DNA of 64,000 bases from Paenibacillus tyrphae (GTDB lineage: Bacteria; Bacillota; Bacilli; Paenibacillales; NBRC-103111): positions 19,267 through 83,266 of the forward strand of contig NZ_BSDJ01000035.1 of the NCBI RefSeq assembly GCF_027925525.1. Reading direction: 5' to 3'. Of the stretch, positions 17,343 to 25,325 are shown piece by piece. The notes beneath the pieces were generated by a model. That model saw nothing but the letters and a program-made list of their open reading frames with translations, ran no database searches and was not told the DNA's origin. Made by a program: the position numbers and the translations under genes. Each line of letters starts with the position of its first letter. Position 1 is the stretch's first letter.

Positions 17343-19100
17343 TCAGCCGCGCAATACGGCAAGCCCGCCTAGAAGAAGGAGGCCTGAGACGATGGCGATT
17401 CCGTCGGCGCGGGTCAGGCGAAGCGACTCGGTTTGGCCCAAGAGCGCGGTTCGCCGGCCGATTTTTTTCATTTCCAGAGCGGAGGTCATTTCCTCCGCCC
17501 GGTGGAACAGCGCCAGCAGAAGCGGGACGACCAACGCCGGCATATCGCGTCCCCGTACGGCTCCCGGCCGGATGGCCGCTTTGCCTCTTGCCCGAACGAT
17601 ATCCGAGAATCGCTGCCATTCGCGCACGATCATCGGGATAAATTTGAACATGAGCGATACCGCCAAAGCAAACGAATCCGTTCGAAGCCTCAACCGCTTC
17701 GCATATCCTAGCCCCCAGGCAAGGCCCTGCACCATGCGCCCGTAAGGTGTTGCAGCCGCAAACCAATAGCTTGCGAGCGTGATCAGAAACAGGCGGAACA
17801 CATTCAAGCCGGTAGCAAGCGCCTTCTCAAGGGAAAACCCGACGAAGGGAAAGCTGCCGCTTGCCGTCCACTCCAGCCCGGCCAAGCCGACGGAGATCAG
17901 CATGAACCATGCTAACGGTTTTAGGAGCTTGGCCGCGCCAAGCAGCGCGGAGCGGGACAGTCCGATATAGGCGGTGCCAATCGGCAATGCGGCGCAGGCA
18001 AGTCCGAGCCAGCTGCTTTGCAGCATCGTGCCCATGACAATAAAAAGATACAGCAGCCATTTGGTGCGCGGATCGAGCCGAGACCAGAGCGATTTAGCAG
18101 CGGCAGGCGGATGTTCGCTTTTTTCTGACAGACCGGCCGCTAGACTCTGCGGCGGAAGCGAGGCGAACAGTTCAGATTCATCCGACTGGGATTCAATCTG
18201 CGGCTTGCCGTCCAGATGCTCTGCTTGCAGTGCAGATTTTACCGCAACTTTGCGTCGTTCCATCAGCCTCTCTGCTATCGCATCGGCCATGTCTTTGGGC
18301 GAAAGCCTGCCTTCGTCCATTAATGCAATGCCGTTTCGCGCCAGCGCGTGCGAAAGCAGGACGCAGCTTGGGAGCCCGACTCCCGCTTGTACTAACGGTT
18401 CGGGATTGGCGCATAGAGCAGCCGGTGTGCCATCGGCTGCGATCGTACCGCGATCGAGCACGATCACGCGGTCCGCCAGCGGAAGAAACAAGTCCAAATC
18501 ATGGGTGGCGATAATCATGCCGCCTTTGGCCGTTCTACGGGCTTGTACGTACCGGAGCAGCTCTTTGGCTGCCGCCGATTCAAGACCCGCGGTAGGCTCA
18601 TCCATCAGGAGCCAATCCGGCGAGGTAGCGATTGTCGTAGCCAGAGCAAGCCTGCGCCGCTGGCCTCCGCTCAGCGCGAACGGGGAACGATCCGGGTCGA
18701 ACGCGGCGCCGAGGCCGAGGTCTTCACAAGCGGATTGAATGCGGCGTTCCTTTTCCATCGCCGTCAATCCATACGGACGTAACGAATAGCCGAACTCCTG
18801 CCGAAGGCTTCGCGCGAATAATTGCTGCTCCGGAAACTGAAACGTCAAGCCGAGCCGAAGAAGAAGCGGCTGGGTGACCCGGTTGCGGCGCCATAACGGC
18901 TCGTCATCCAGACGAATGTCGCCCGACGATGGCGGCCGCATGCCTGCCAGCAGGTGAAGCAGCGTGGACTTGCCGGAGCCGGTATGTCCGACGAGCAGCG
19001 TGACCGTTCCGTCTTCGAATGTAAGATTGATATCGCTTAACAAGCGGCGGTTCGGGTCGTCCGGAGCTGCTGCGCTTACGTTGTGCAGCGTCAGAGGCAT
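17343..19100 (-). CDS. ECF transporter ATPase fused to EcfT transmembrane subunit
   Basis: 585 residues, a fusion of two normally separate proteins. Residues 1-280 are an ECF-type ABC ATPase: Walker A GHTGSGKST (38-46), signature LSGGQRRR and Walker B 'WLLMDEPTAGLE'. A low-similarity linker (about 285-335) joins it to an EcfT domain with about five membrane segments. The first EcfT coupling motif is present ('SDIVRARGKA'). The second, normally an Ala-Arg-Gly, reads 'ALEMKKIGRR' and so departs from the family. The start overlaps the upstream ATPase gene by 10 bases. With that gene and bioY it should make a complete energised vitamin importer. Confidence 0.88.
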   Translation of the reverse strand: MPLTLHNVSAAAPDDPNRRLLSDINLTFEDGTVTLLVGHTGSGKSTLLHLLAGMRPPSSGDIRLDDEPLWRRNRVTQPLLLRLGLTFQFPEQQLFARSLRQEFGYSLRPYGLTAMEKERRIQSACEDLGLGAAFDPDRSPFALSGGQRRRLALATTIATSPDWLLMDEPTAGLESAAAKELLRYVQARRTAKGGMIIATHDLDLFLPLADRVIVLDRGTIAADGTPAALCANPEPLVQAGVGLPSCVLLSHALARNGIALMDEGRLSPKDMADAIAERLMERRKVAVKSALQAEHLDGKPQIESQSDESELFASLPPQSLAAGLSEKSEHPPAAAKSLWSRLDPRTKWLLYLFIVMGTMLQSSWLGLACAALPIGTAYIGLSRSALLGAAKLLKPLAWFMLISVGLAGLEWTASGSFPFVGFSLEKALATGLNVFRLFLITLASYWFAAATPYGRMVQGLAWGLGYAKRLRLRTDSFALAVSLMFKFIPMIVREWQRFSDIVRARGKAAIRPGAVRGRDMPALVVPLLLALFHRAEEMTSALEMKKIGRRTALLGQTESLRLTRADGIAIVSGLLLLGGLAVLRG

Positions 19101-19921
19101 AAGCGGTTCACCGCCTTCGCCAAATCGTCGTAGCTTAAGGGACGGGCCGTCAGGTCATGCCCCTTTTTCTTTAAATGCAGTGCCGTCTGCACGACGAAGG
19201 GAGGGTCAAGTCCAACTCGCTCGCATGGCGTCTCCGAATCGGAAGCCGTAGCAGGGTCTCCATAAAAGAACGTCTCCGGCGCTCCGTCAAACGCAATCTC
19301 ACCCTTCTGAAAAGCGACAATACGGCTTGCGTGGACCGCTTCTTCCTGCCGATGCGTAATCCATACGACGGTCGTTCCTTGAAGATGAGCTTGCCGGACG
19401 ACCCGCAGCACTAGTTCTCTTGCAGCCGGATCGAGCATGGCGGTCGGCTCGTCCAGCACCAGCATATCGGGGGCGGTTGCGAGTGCCGCGGCAATGTTGA
19501 CGAGCTGCTTTTGCCCCCCGGACAAGGAGTTCAGCGGCGTATCGGGTGACAATTGGAGCCCCACCCGAAGCAGGGCTTGCTTTTGAACCAGCTTCAGCTC
19601 CTCCTTGCTTAAGCGGCGGTCGTTCAACGCGAAAGCAAGCTCTTCGGCCGGCGTATCGCCGATATGCTGGGCCTCCGGATGCTGCAGCACGCCGCGGATG
19701 TCCAGGGGCTCTTTCCGGACCAGCCGCCCCGACGTCAGTCGGCACGTACCAAGCAGTGCGCCGGCCAACGTACTTTTGCCGCTTCCGTTCGGACCTGCAA
19801 CGGTTATCCATTCCCCGGGCTCGATGAGCAGTGTAACGTTGGACAAAGCTATATGTGTGCCCGAGCCGGTCGGGTACTTTACGGATGCTTCCTGCAAGGC
19901 TATAAAGAAGGAAGAAGACAT
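19091..19921 (-). CDS. ecfA: ECF transporter ATPase subunit (EcfA-type)
   Basis: 276 residues. Walker A GPNGSGKST lies near residues 41-49, the signature LSGGQKQLV and Walker B 'MLVLDEPTAMLD' follow, with a Q-loop 'VLQHPEAQHIG' typical of energy-coupling-factor ATPases. It is the first gene of a leftward operon whose second gene is an ATPase-EcfT fusion, giving the two different ATPases an ECF module needs. It is divergent from bioY, with a BirA-like operator between them, so the likely substrate-binding partner is BioY. Confidence 0.9.
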   Translation of the reverse strand: MSSSFFIALQEASVKYPTGSGTHIALSNVTLLIEPGEWITVAGPNGSGKSTLAGALLGTCRLTSGRLVRKEPLDIRGVLQHPEAQHIGDTPAEELAFALNDRRLSKEELKLVQKQALLRVGLQLSPDTPLNSLSGGQKQLVNIAAALATAPDMLVLDEPTAMLDPAARELVLRVVRQAHLQGTTVVWITHRQEEAVHASRIVAFQKGEIAFDGAPETFFYGDPATASDSETPCERVGLDPPFVVQTALHLKKKGHDLTARPLSYDDLAKAVNRLCL

Positions 19922-19934
19922 AGGTAAAAAATCC

Positions 19935-19963
19935 TTTCGTTTTTAAAAACCGTGTGCTATAAT
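19935..19963 (+). promoter_or_regulatory. Probable bioY promoter
   Basis: A perfect TATAAT at 19958-19963 is preceded after 17 bases by a poor -35 (TTTCGT, 19935-19940). The BirA-like operator starts 7 bases after the -10. Confidence 0.5.
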
Positions 19964-19969
19964 CCTCAA

Positions 19970-20003
19970 TTGTTAACCTTTAATCGATTTTTCTAGTTGA
20001 CGA
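19970..20003. promoter_or_regulatory. BirA (biotin repressor) operator-like site
   Basis: TTGTTAACC (19970-19978) is an exact biotin-operator half site. After 16 bases comes AGTTGACGA (19995-20003), which matches the opposite half GGTTAACAA at 6 of 9 positions. The 9-N16-9 layout is that of known BirA operators. Position between ecfA and bioY suggests biotin repression of both. Confidence 0.7.
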
Positions 20004-20046
20004 TTCGGTCATCATAACCATACCAAAAAAGGAGGCATTCATCAAT

Positions 20047-20622
20047 ATGAAGCTTACGCTTCGAGGCATTGTTTTTAGTGCGCTGTTCGCCGCACTCGTC
20101 GTACTTTTCGGATTTATCAGCATTCCGCTCGGTTTTACGCCCGTACCTATCACGCTGCAGACGCTGGCCGTTATGCTGGCGGGCGGGCTGCTCGGCTCGC
20201 GGTACGGCTTTTTGAGCATGGCACTTATCGTGGTGCTGACGGCCATCGGTTTTCCGCTGCTGCACGGCACGGGAGGATTGAGCGTTCTGCTCGGACCGAC
20301 CGGAGGCTATGTATTTATGTGGCCAATCTCTGCGCTCCTGATCGGCTGGCTGCTGCCGCGGATACGTGTTCGAGGCATATGGGGATACGTTGCCTCGTTT
20401 CTTGTGCTCGAGCTGTTCGGCTCGCTGCTGCTGTATGTAAGCGGAGTGCCATGGCTCGCTTATGTGACGGGCATGTCATTGTCTAAAGCAATGGTTGCCG
20501 GGTGTTACCCGTATCTGATCGGCGATGCGATCAAGGCTGCCGCGGCGACCCTGATTATCGCCTCTGTGCGTCAAGTGTTCCCGCCGGAACGGTTAACAGG
20601 TGAAGGAATTCCCCAAGAGTAG
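20047..20622 (+). CDS. bioY: Biotin transporter substrate-binding membrane subunit BioY
   Basis: 191 residues with a GGAGG ribosome binding site and about six membrane segments. The N-terminal 'FISIPLGFTPVPITLQTLAVMLAG' region and the loop 'GPTGGYVFMWPISA' are BioY family marks. BioY is the S component that captures biotin in energy-coupling-factor transporters. The divergently encoded EcfA and EcfA-EcfT proteins would energise it, and a BirA-like operator lies in the shared upstream region. A terminator follows directly. Confidence 0.92.
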   Translation: MKLTLRGIVFSALFAALVVLFGFISIPLGFTPVPITLQTLAVMLAGGLLGSRYGFLSMALIVVLTAIGFPLLHGTGGLSVLLGPTGGYVFMWPISALLIGWLLPRIRVRGIWGYVASFLVLELFGSLLLYVSGVPWLAYVTGMSLSKAMVAGCYPYLIGDAIKAAAATLIIASVRQVFPPERLTGEGIPQE

Positions 20623-20673
20623 GAATGATATATCGGAAAATCGTTCGTTTTCACGCGAACTCTTTACATACAC

Positions 20674-20697
20674 GTCTGCCCTCGGGCAGGCTTTTTT
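20674..20697 (+). terminator. Rho-independent terminator of bioY
   Basis: CTGCCC (20676-20681) pairs with GGGCAG (20684-20689), followed by GC and six T. Confidence 0.85.
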
Positions 20698-20974
20698 GTT
20701 TATGTATAAAATGCATAAGTATTCAGTGGAGTTGAACCACTCTATCATTTAAGAAAAGCTTACTCTAAGACCGAATATTTTTTCCTCGAAAATGCTTCGA
20801 TAAGAAGTTTTTTTATTTTGCCGCGAGTTTTTGGGTAAAATCGTAGAAATTCGTTATTTTGCTTCGATTTATGTTAAACTAGGAGAAAATGCCCTAAAAG
20901 GGATTTGCCATCGAGCACGGTACCCATTAGAATGTTGTTAACCCAGAATCGACCCGATGAAATGAGGCCGTTTC
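20698..20974. other. AT-rich intergenic stretch, no gene seen
   Basis: 277 bases between the bioY terminator and the folate cyclo-ligase gene. A small hairpin AGTGG/CCACT (near 20727-20743) and several AT-rich tracts are visible, but no reading frame with a ribosome binding site and no riboswitch fold that I recognise. It presumably contains the promoter of the downstream operon. Confidence 0.5.
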
Positions 20975-21610
20975 ATGAATATTAAAGAGAAAAAAATCGA
21001 ACTTCGCCGCCAGGCCGAAGCGGTTCGTTCAGCCATCCCAGAGGACGAGCGGAAGCGCAAGTCTGAGATCATCAGCGGCAAGCTGATCGAACGGTTGGAA
21101 GCGCTGCTTCGTCCCGAGCCGTCGATGAGAAGACGTCCGACGCTGCTTACCTATATGCCGGTGAAAACTGAAGTGGACGTGACCCCAGTCATGGAAGCCT
21201 GCTGGGACCGTCCTTGGCGCGTCGTCGTCCCGAAGGTCGTGCCCGCCTATAAACAGATGAAGCTGTTCGAGGTGCGTTCATACGCCGACTTGGAGCGCGG
21301 AACGTGGGGAATCCGCGAGCCGATAGCCAAAGCGCAGCAGCTATTCGATATCCGGCAGGTGGATGTCGCGCTGGTTCCGGGACTGGCGTTCGATGCCCAT
21401 ATGGGCCGGCTTGGCTACGGCGGCGGCTTCTACGATCGTTTTATGCAGCAATATGTCCGTACCGGCCTGCCGAAGCCTTATATTTTGGCGGCGGCTTACG
21501 AGGAGCAGTTGATCCCGGAAGTCCCGATGGGACTGTTCGATTTCCGGATCGACGAGCTGGTGACGGAAACCCGCATTGTGACGGAGAAGGGAGTGGATGT
21601 TCATGACTGA
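20975..21610 (+). CDS. 5-formyltetrahydrofolate cyclo-ligase
   Basis: 211 residues. It converts 5-formyl-THF to 5,10-methenyl-THF using ATP. The family ends are visible: a basic N-terminus 'KIELRRQAEAVRSAI', 'TYMPVKTEVDVTP' (substrate loop), and the C-terminal nucleotide-binding loop 'GRLGYGGGFYDRFM'. The gene overlaps moaC by 8 bases and heads a run of cofactor and export genes in one orientation, so cotranscription with moaC-mogA is likely. Confidence 0.93.
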   Translation: MNIKEKKIELRRQAEAVRSAIPEDERKRKSEIISGKLIERLEALLRPEPSMRRRPTLLTYMPVKTEVDVTPVMEACWDRPWRVVVPKVVPAYKQMKLFEVRSYADLERGTWGIREPIAKAQQLFDIRQVDVALVPGLAFDAHMGRLGYGGGFYDRFMQQYVRTGLPKPYILAAAYEEQLIPEVPMGLFDFRIDELVTETRIVTEKGVDVHD

Positions 21611-22097
21611 GGAACGGCAGCCGTCTCCGCTTACCCATCTGAACGAACAAGGCCGCGCGCGCATGGTGGACATTTCGGACAAGCAGGAAACCGTCCGTAC
21701 GGCGACGGCCCGTACGACCGTTACGATGCTTCCGTCTACGCTGGAGTTGATCCGGCGGGGAGGCATCGCCAAAGGGGATGTACTGGCGGTCGCGCAGGTT
21801 GCCGCGGTCATGGCTGCCAAAAAAACGTCGGATTGGATTCCGATGTGCCATCCGATTGCGTTGACCGGCGTCGATGTCCGGTTTAGCGATAACGGAGAAG
21901 GGCAATTATACATCGAAGCGACCGTCCGCACGAAGGGACAGACCGGTGTGGAGATGGAGGCGCTCACGGCCGTATCCGCCGCGGCGCTGACGGTCTACGA
22001 TATGTGCAAGGCTGCGGAGAAAACGATGCAGATCGGACCGACACTGCTGCTGAGCAAGACCGGCGGCAAGAGCGGGGATTTTCACGCAGTCCCATAG
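21603..22097 (+). CDS. moaC: Cyclic pyranopterin monophosphate synthase MoaC
   Basis: 164 residues. Start ATG 21603 is preferred over the in-frame ATG at 21597 because of its better spacing from GGGAG. The family core is clear: 'MVDISDK', 'KGDVLAVAQVAAVMAAKKTSDWIPMCHP' region and 'GVEMEALTAVSAAALTVYDMCK' region. It completes the first ring-forming step of molybdenum cofactor synthesis with MoaA, which is not in this window. The adjacent mogA and moeA-like genes act later in the same pathway. Confidence 0.96.
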   Translation: MTEERQPSPLTHLNEQGRARMVDISDKQETVRTATARTTVTMLPSTLELIRRGGIAKGDVLAVAQVAAVMAAKKTSDWIPMCHPIALTGVDVRFSDNGEGQLYIEATVRTKGQTGVEMEALTAVSAAALTVYDMCKAAEKTMQIGPTLLLSKTGGKSGDFHAVP

Positions 22098-22130
22098 AGA
22101 CTTAATGAGATCCGGGAGAGGAGCAGATGT

Positions 22131-22631
22131 ATGCGCTGGAAAGTGGCTATCTTGACCGCAAGCGACCGTGGTTCGCGCGGAGAGCGGGAAGACACGAGTG
22201 CACAGGTCATTCGGGAATTGATTGAAGAAGAAATGAACGGCGAAATTATCGAATACCGTGTCGTGCCTGACGAGAAAGACGAAATTATGGCGGCGTTGAT
22301 CGAAATGACGGATTATTTCCGGGCCGATCTCATTTTGACAACCGGAGGCACGGGTCTCGCGGTGCGGGATGTCACGCCGGAAGCGACTTTGAGCGTCATC
22401 GATCGTCACGCTCCGGGCTTTGCCGAAGCGATGCGCATGTATTCGCTGCAAAAGACGCCGCGCGCGATGCTCTCCCGGGCCGTGTCCGGGATTCGCGGCA
22501 AGACGCTGATCCTGAACTTGCCCGGCAGCCCCAAGGGGGTTTCGGAAAATTTATCCGCCGTCATCGACCAACTGCCTCACGCGCTTGCCATTCTGACCGG
22601 ACGCGAGGGAGACCATGGCGATGAAGCATGA
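22131..22631 (+). CDS. mogA: Molybdopterin adenylyltransferase (MogA/MoaB family)
   Basis: 166 residues with GGGAGAGGAG upstream. Family motifs are 'ILTASDRGSRGEREDTS', 'LILTTGGTGLAVRDVTPEAT' and 'LNLPGSPKGVSENL'. It adenylates molybdopterin before metal insertion. It overlaps the moeA-like gene by 17 bases, so the two are translationally coupled. MogA and MoaB cannot be told apart with certainty by eye. Confidence 0.93.
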   Translation: MRWKVAILTASDRGSRGEREDTSAQVIRELIEEEMNGEIIEYRVVPDEKDEIMAALIEMTDYFRADLILTTGGTGLAVRDVTPEATLSVIDRHAPGFAEAMRMYSLQKTPRAMLSRAVSGIRGKTLILNLPGSPKGVSENLSAVIDQLPHALAILTGREGDHGDEA

Positions 22632-23625
22632 TTCGATGCTCGAAGAGGTTCCTGTGGAACAAGCCGTCGGCATGGTACTTGCACATGATTTGACCCAGAT
22701 TATTCCCGGCAAGTTCAAGGGCCGCCTGTTTAAAAAAGGACACGTGATCCGCGAGGAGGATATCCCGGCGCTGCTCAGCATCGGCAAGGAGCATATTTAC
22801 ACGCTTCGTCTGCAGCAAGGTTATCTGCACGAAGACGAAGCGGCTCTGCGGATGGCGAAGGCCGCGCAGGGAGCCGGCGTCACGTTGACTGAGCCGCACG
22901 AAGGCAAAGTCACGCTGAAGTCTGCGATCCATGGTCTGGTCAAGATCGACAAAGACCGGATCGACCAAGTCAATTCGCTGGATCAAGTCATCATGTCGAC
23001 CGTGAAAACGAATACGGTGGCGGAACCCGGCCGTTCCTTGATGGGGACCCGCGTCATTCCGCTTGTTATAGAAGAAGACCGCATTGAAGTTGTTGAGCGC
23101 ATCGCCGCTTCCATGGGACAGCCCATGGTGGAGGTCAAGCCGTTCCGTCCGCTGCGGGCAGGACTGATCACAACAGGCAGCGAGGTGTTCAAGGGCCGGA
23201 TTGAGGATAAGTTCGGTCCCGTCGTACGCAGCAAGCTTGCGGCGCTCGGCTCGGAAGTGATCGAGCAGCGGTTTGCGCCGGACGACAGCGAAACGATCGT
23301 ACAGGAAATCCGCCGCTTCCTGGAGGAAGACCGCGCGGATCTTATTCTCGTTACCGGCGGCATGTCCGTAGACCCGGACGACCGGACGCCCGGCGCCATC
23401 AAACGTGCCGGAGCGTCCGTTGTCAGCTACGGCACCCCGATGCTTCCCGGTTCTATGCTTTTGATGGGCTATCTGGACGGCGTTCCGATTATGGGGCTGC
23501 CCGGCTGCGTCATGCACGACCCGTACACGTCGTTTGACGTTCTGCTGCCGCGCATTTGTGCGGGAGAAACGATTACCCGGGCGGATATTACCGAGCTCGG
23601 CTACGGCGGGCTTTACGGCTGCTAG
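22615..23625 (+). CDS. Compact MoeA-like molybdopterin-binding protein
   Basis: 336 residues, clearly shorter than the roughly 400 of canonical MoeA. The C-terminal MoCF-binding domain is intact: 'PLRAGLITTGSEVFKGRI', 'ADLILVTGGMSVDPDDRTPGAI' and 'GLPGCVMHDPYTSFDVLLPRI'. The N-terminal region (1-150) is a divergent version with 'VGMVLAHDLTQIIPG' and lacks an obvious MoeA domain IV at the C-terminus. Context after moaC and mogA points to molybdate insertion. Start ATG 22615 is used; ATG 22621 is equally possible. Confidence 0.82.
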   Translation: MAMKHDSMLEEVPVEQAVGMVLAHDLTQIIPGKFKGRLFKKGHVIREEDIPALLSIGKEHIYTLRLQQGYLHEDEAALRMAKAAQGAGVTLTEPHEGKVTLKSAIHGLVKIDKDRIDQVNSLDQVIMSTVKTNTVAEPGRSLMGTRVIPLVIEEDRIEVVERIAASMGQPMVEVKPFRPLRAGLITTGSEVFKGRIEDKFGPVVRSKLAALGSEVIEQRFAPDDSETIVQEIRRFLEEDRADLILVTGGMSVDPDDRTPGAIKRAGASVVSYGTPMLPGSMLLMGYLDGVPIMGLPGCVMHDPYTSFDVLLPRICAGETITRADITELGYGGLYGC

Positions 23626-23667
23626 TTGATGAACAGGTAACATCTCCACTGAAGGAGGATACTCGAT

Positions 23668-23931
23668 ATGCTCGGAAATATAGGATTTAGCGAAATTTTG
23701 CTCATCGGCCTCATTGCTCTACTATTGTTCGGCCCGAACAAGCTGCCGGAGCTTGGCCGGGCACTAGGCAAGACGCTGCGCGAGTTCAAGCAGGGCGCCC
23801 GCGATCTGATGAATACGGATGCACCTCAGCCGCCGCGTCAAGACGTTACGCCGCCGGCGCCTGCTCAGCAGCCACAGCCGCATGCTGTACAGCCAGAAGC
23901 GAGACAAGACTCGCGTCGTTTGCCGGATTAG
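23668..23931 (+). CDS. tatA: Sec-independent translocase subunit TatA
   Basis: 87 residues with GGAGG upstream. One N-terminal membrane helix (about 4-20) is followed by the hinge 'FGPNKLPELGRALG', an amphipathic helix and a Pro/Gln-rich tail. TatA forms the pore for folded proteins with twin-arginine signals. It is followed by tatC, matching the minimal TatAC systems of Firmicutes. Molybdenum cofactor genes directly upstream fit, since many Tat substrates are molybdoenzymes. Confidence 0.95.
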   Translation: MLGNIGFSEILLIGLIALLLFGPNKLPELGRALGKTLREFKQGARDLMNTDAPQPPRQDVTPPAPAQQPQPHAVQPEARQDSRRLPD

Positions 23932-23978
23932 GGAGGCTCTTGTACTCCCGATTTAGACCGTGTGGAAGGTGAACCGTT

Positions 23979-24746
23979 ATGGAACATGATGAAGGCATGA
24001 CGCTGGTGGAGCATCTGGCGGAGCTGCGCAAACGAATTATTTGGGTGCTGCTTGTCCTGATCGTCGGCATGGTGGTCGGGCTGCTCGTGGCCAAGCCGTT
24101 AATTAATTATTTGAAAAGCGTTTCTCCGATCGCTAACATGAACTGGTATGTGTTTTCCCCGTGGGACCCGATTAAGATGTATATGAGCTTTTCTCTGGTT
24201 ACCGGCCTTCTGGTCACGCTTCCGTTTGCTTTATACCAGATCTGGGCTTTCCTGAAGCCAGGGCTTCGTGAAGTAGAACAAAAAGCCTCATTAATCTTCA
24301 TCCCTTTTGCGTTCCTTATGTTTTTGCTTGGTTTGGCGTTTGGTTACTTTATCGTTTTTAAAATGGCATTCTTGTTTACGACGGCGATTAGTCAAAGCTT
24401 GGAGCTGAACGAAAACTTCGGCATCGCGCAATATTTTACGTTCATGTTCAATATATTGATTCCGATCGCACTCGTTTTCGAGCTGCCGATTGTTGTGATG
24501 TTTTTGACCAAAATCCGCCTGCTCAATCCGCTGCTTCTCCGCAAACTGCGCCGTTACGCGTATTTGGCGCTCGTCATAATCGCCACGATGATTACACCGC
24601 CGGATGCCGTGTCCGCCATTATCGTCGCTGTGCCGATGATTATTTTATACGAGTTCAGCGTCTACCTGTCGGCGCTTGTCTACCGGAAGCAGTTGCTGCA
24701 GGATCAAGCCTGGGAGGCGGAAAGCTCCGCAAAGTCTGTCGAATGA
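23979..24746 (+). CDS. tatC: Sec-independent translocase subunit TatC
   Basis: 255 residues with six membrane segments. The N-terminal 'MTLVEHLAELRKRI' signature and 'FLKPGLREVEQK' loop, which together recognise the twin-arginine signal, are both present. It follows tatA by 47 bases. A terminator hairpin overlaps the stop codon. Confidence 0.97.
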   Translation: MEHDEGMTLVEHLAELRKRIIWVLLVLIVGMVVGLLVAKPLINYLKSVSPIANMNWYVFSPWDPIKMYMSFSLVTGLLVTLPFALYQIWAFLKPGLREVEQKASLIFIPFAFLMFLLGLAFGYFIVFKMAFLFTTAISQSLELNENFGIAQYFTFMFNILIPIALVFELPIVVMFLTKIRLLNPLLLRKLRRYAYLALVIIATMITPPDAVSAIIVAVPMIILYEFSVYLSALVYRKQLLQDQAWEAESSAKSVE

Positions 24747-24757
24747 CAGGCTTTTTT
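24732..24757 (+). terminator. Rho-independent terminator at the tatC end
   Basis: AAGTCTGTC (24732-24740) pairs with GACAGGCTT (24745-24753), with one G-T pair and a GAAT loop, followed by six T. It should end the folate-Moco-tat transcript. Confidence 0.82.
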
Positions 24758-24830
24758 GTTTGTCGGCTTGTCGTATATTTTGGAAAGGGCTGGATACAAT
24801 GATTGAGGTGTGAAAATGTTGTAAAACCAC

Positions 24831-24859
24831 TTGCAAAATTGATGGGAAATAGTTATCAT
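24831..24859 (+). promoter_or_regulatory. groESL promoter
   Basis: TTGCAA (24831-24836), 17-base spacer, TATCAT (24854-24859). The CIRCE element begins 12 bases downstream of the -10. Confidence 0.75.
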
Positions 24860-24870
24860 AAGAATTGTTG

Positions 24871-24897
24871 TTAGCACTAAAGACGTTTGAGTGCTAA
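24871..24897. promoter_or_regulatory. CIRCE element (HrcA operator)
   Basis: TTAGCACTA-N9-GAGTGCTAA matches the CIRCE consensus TTAGCACTC-N9-GAGTGCTAA at 17 of 18 positions. HrcA binding here represses groESL until heat shock. Confidence 0.95.
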
Positions 24898-24944
24898 TAA
24901 GATAAACCATCGTTACCCTAATATCAAAAGGAGGCTATTTTCTC

Positions 24945-25226
24945 ATGATCAAACCGTTGGGTGATCGCGTAGTCATTGAAGCCATCGCTAAGGAGGAAAC
25001 GACCGCAAGCGGTATCGTACTGCCTGACACGGCGAAAGAGAAGCCGCAAGAAGGCAAAGTCGTAGCTGTAGGCAGCGGTACACTCAAAGACGGCGAGCGC
25101 GTTGCGCTTGAGCTGAAAGAAGGCGACCGCGTGATTTTCTCCAAGTACGCCGGTACTGAAGTAAAATTCGAAGGCCGCGAGCTGCTGATTATGCGTGAGA
25201 GCGACGTTCTGGCCGTTCTGGCTTAA
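24945..25226 (+). CDS. groES: Co-chaperonin GroES
   Basis: 93 residues, AGGAGG-type ribosome binding site. The N-terminal 'MIKPLGDRVVIEAI' and the mobile loop 'KEETTASGIVLPDTAKEKPQEG' region (about 15-36) are standard. It caps the GroEL chamber during protein folding. CIRCE-controlled; groEL follows after 99 bases. Confidence 0.99.
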   Translation: MIKPLGDRVVIEAIAKEETTASGIVLPDTAKEKPQEGKVVAVGSGTLKDGERVALELKEGDRVIFSKYAGTEVKFEGRELLIMRESDVLAVLA

Positions 25227-25325
25227 GAACCAACGCCTCGATTCGATACTTAAGTTCTAGTAATTTACTTACGAAAATATTCGAACCGTTAAAAATATAC
25301 GATTAATTCTCGGGAGGGTTCATTC

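Noticed and set aside
20698..20974. THF riboswitch or 6S RNA before the folate cyclo-ligase gene
   Set aside because: I looked for the conserved THF motif blocks and a 6S-like long bubbled hairpin and saw neither.
22561..23649. 362-codon minus-strand frame across the moeA-like gene
   Set aside because: Shadow of the moeA-like gene, which carries clear MoCF motifs.
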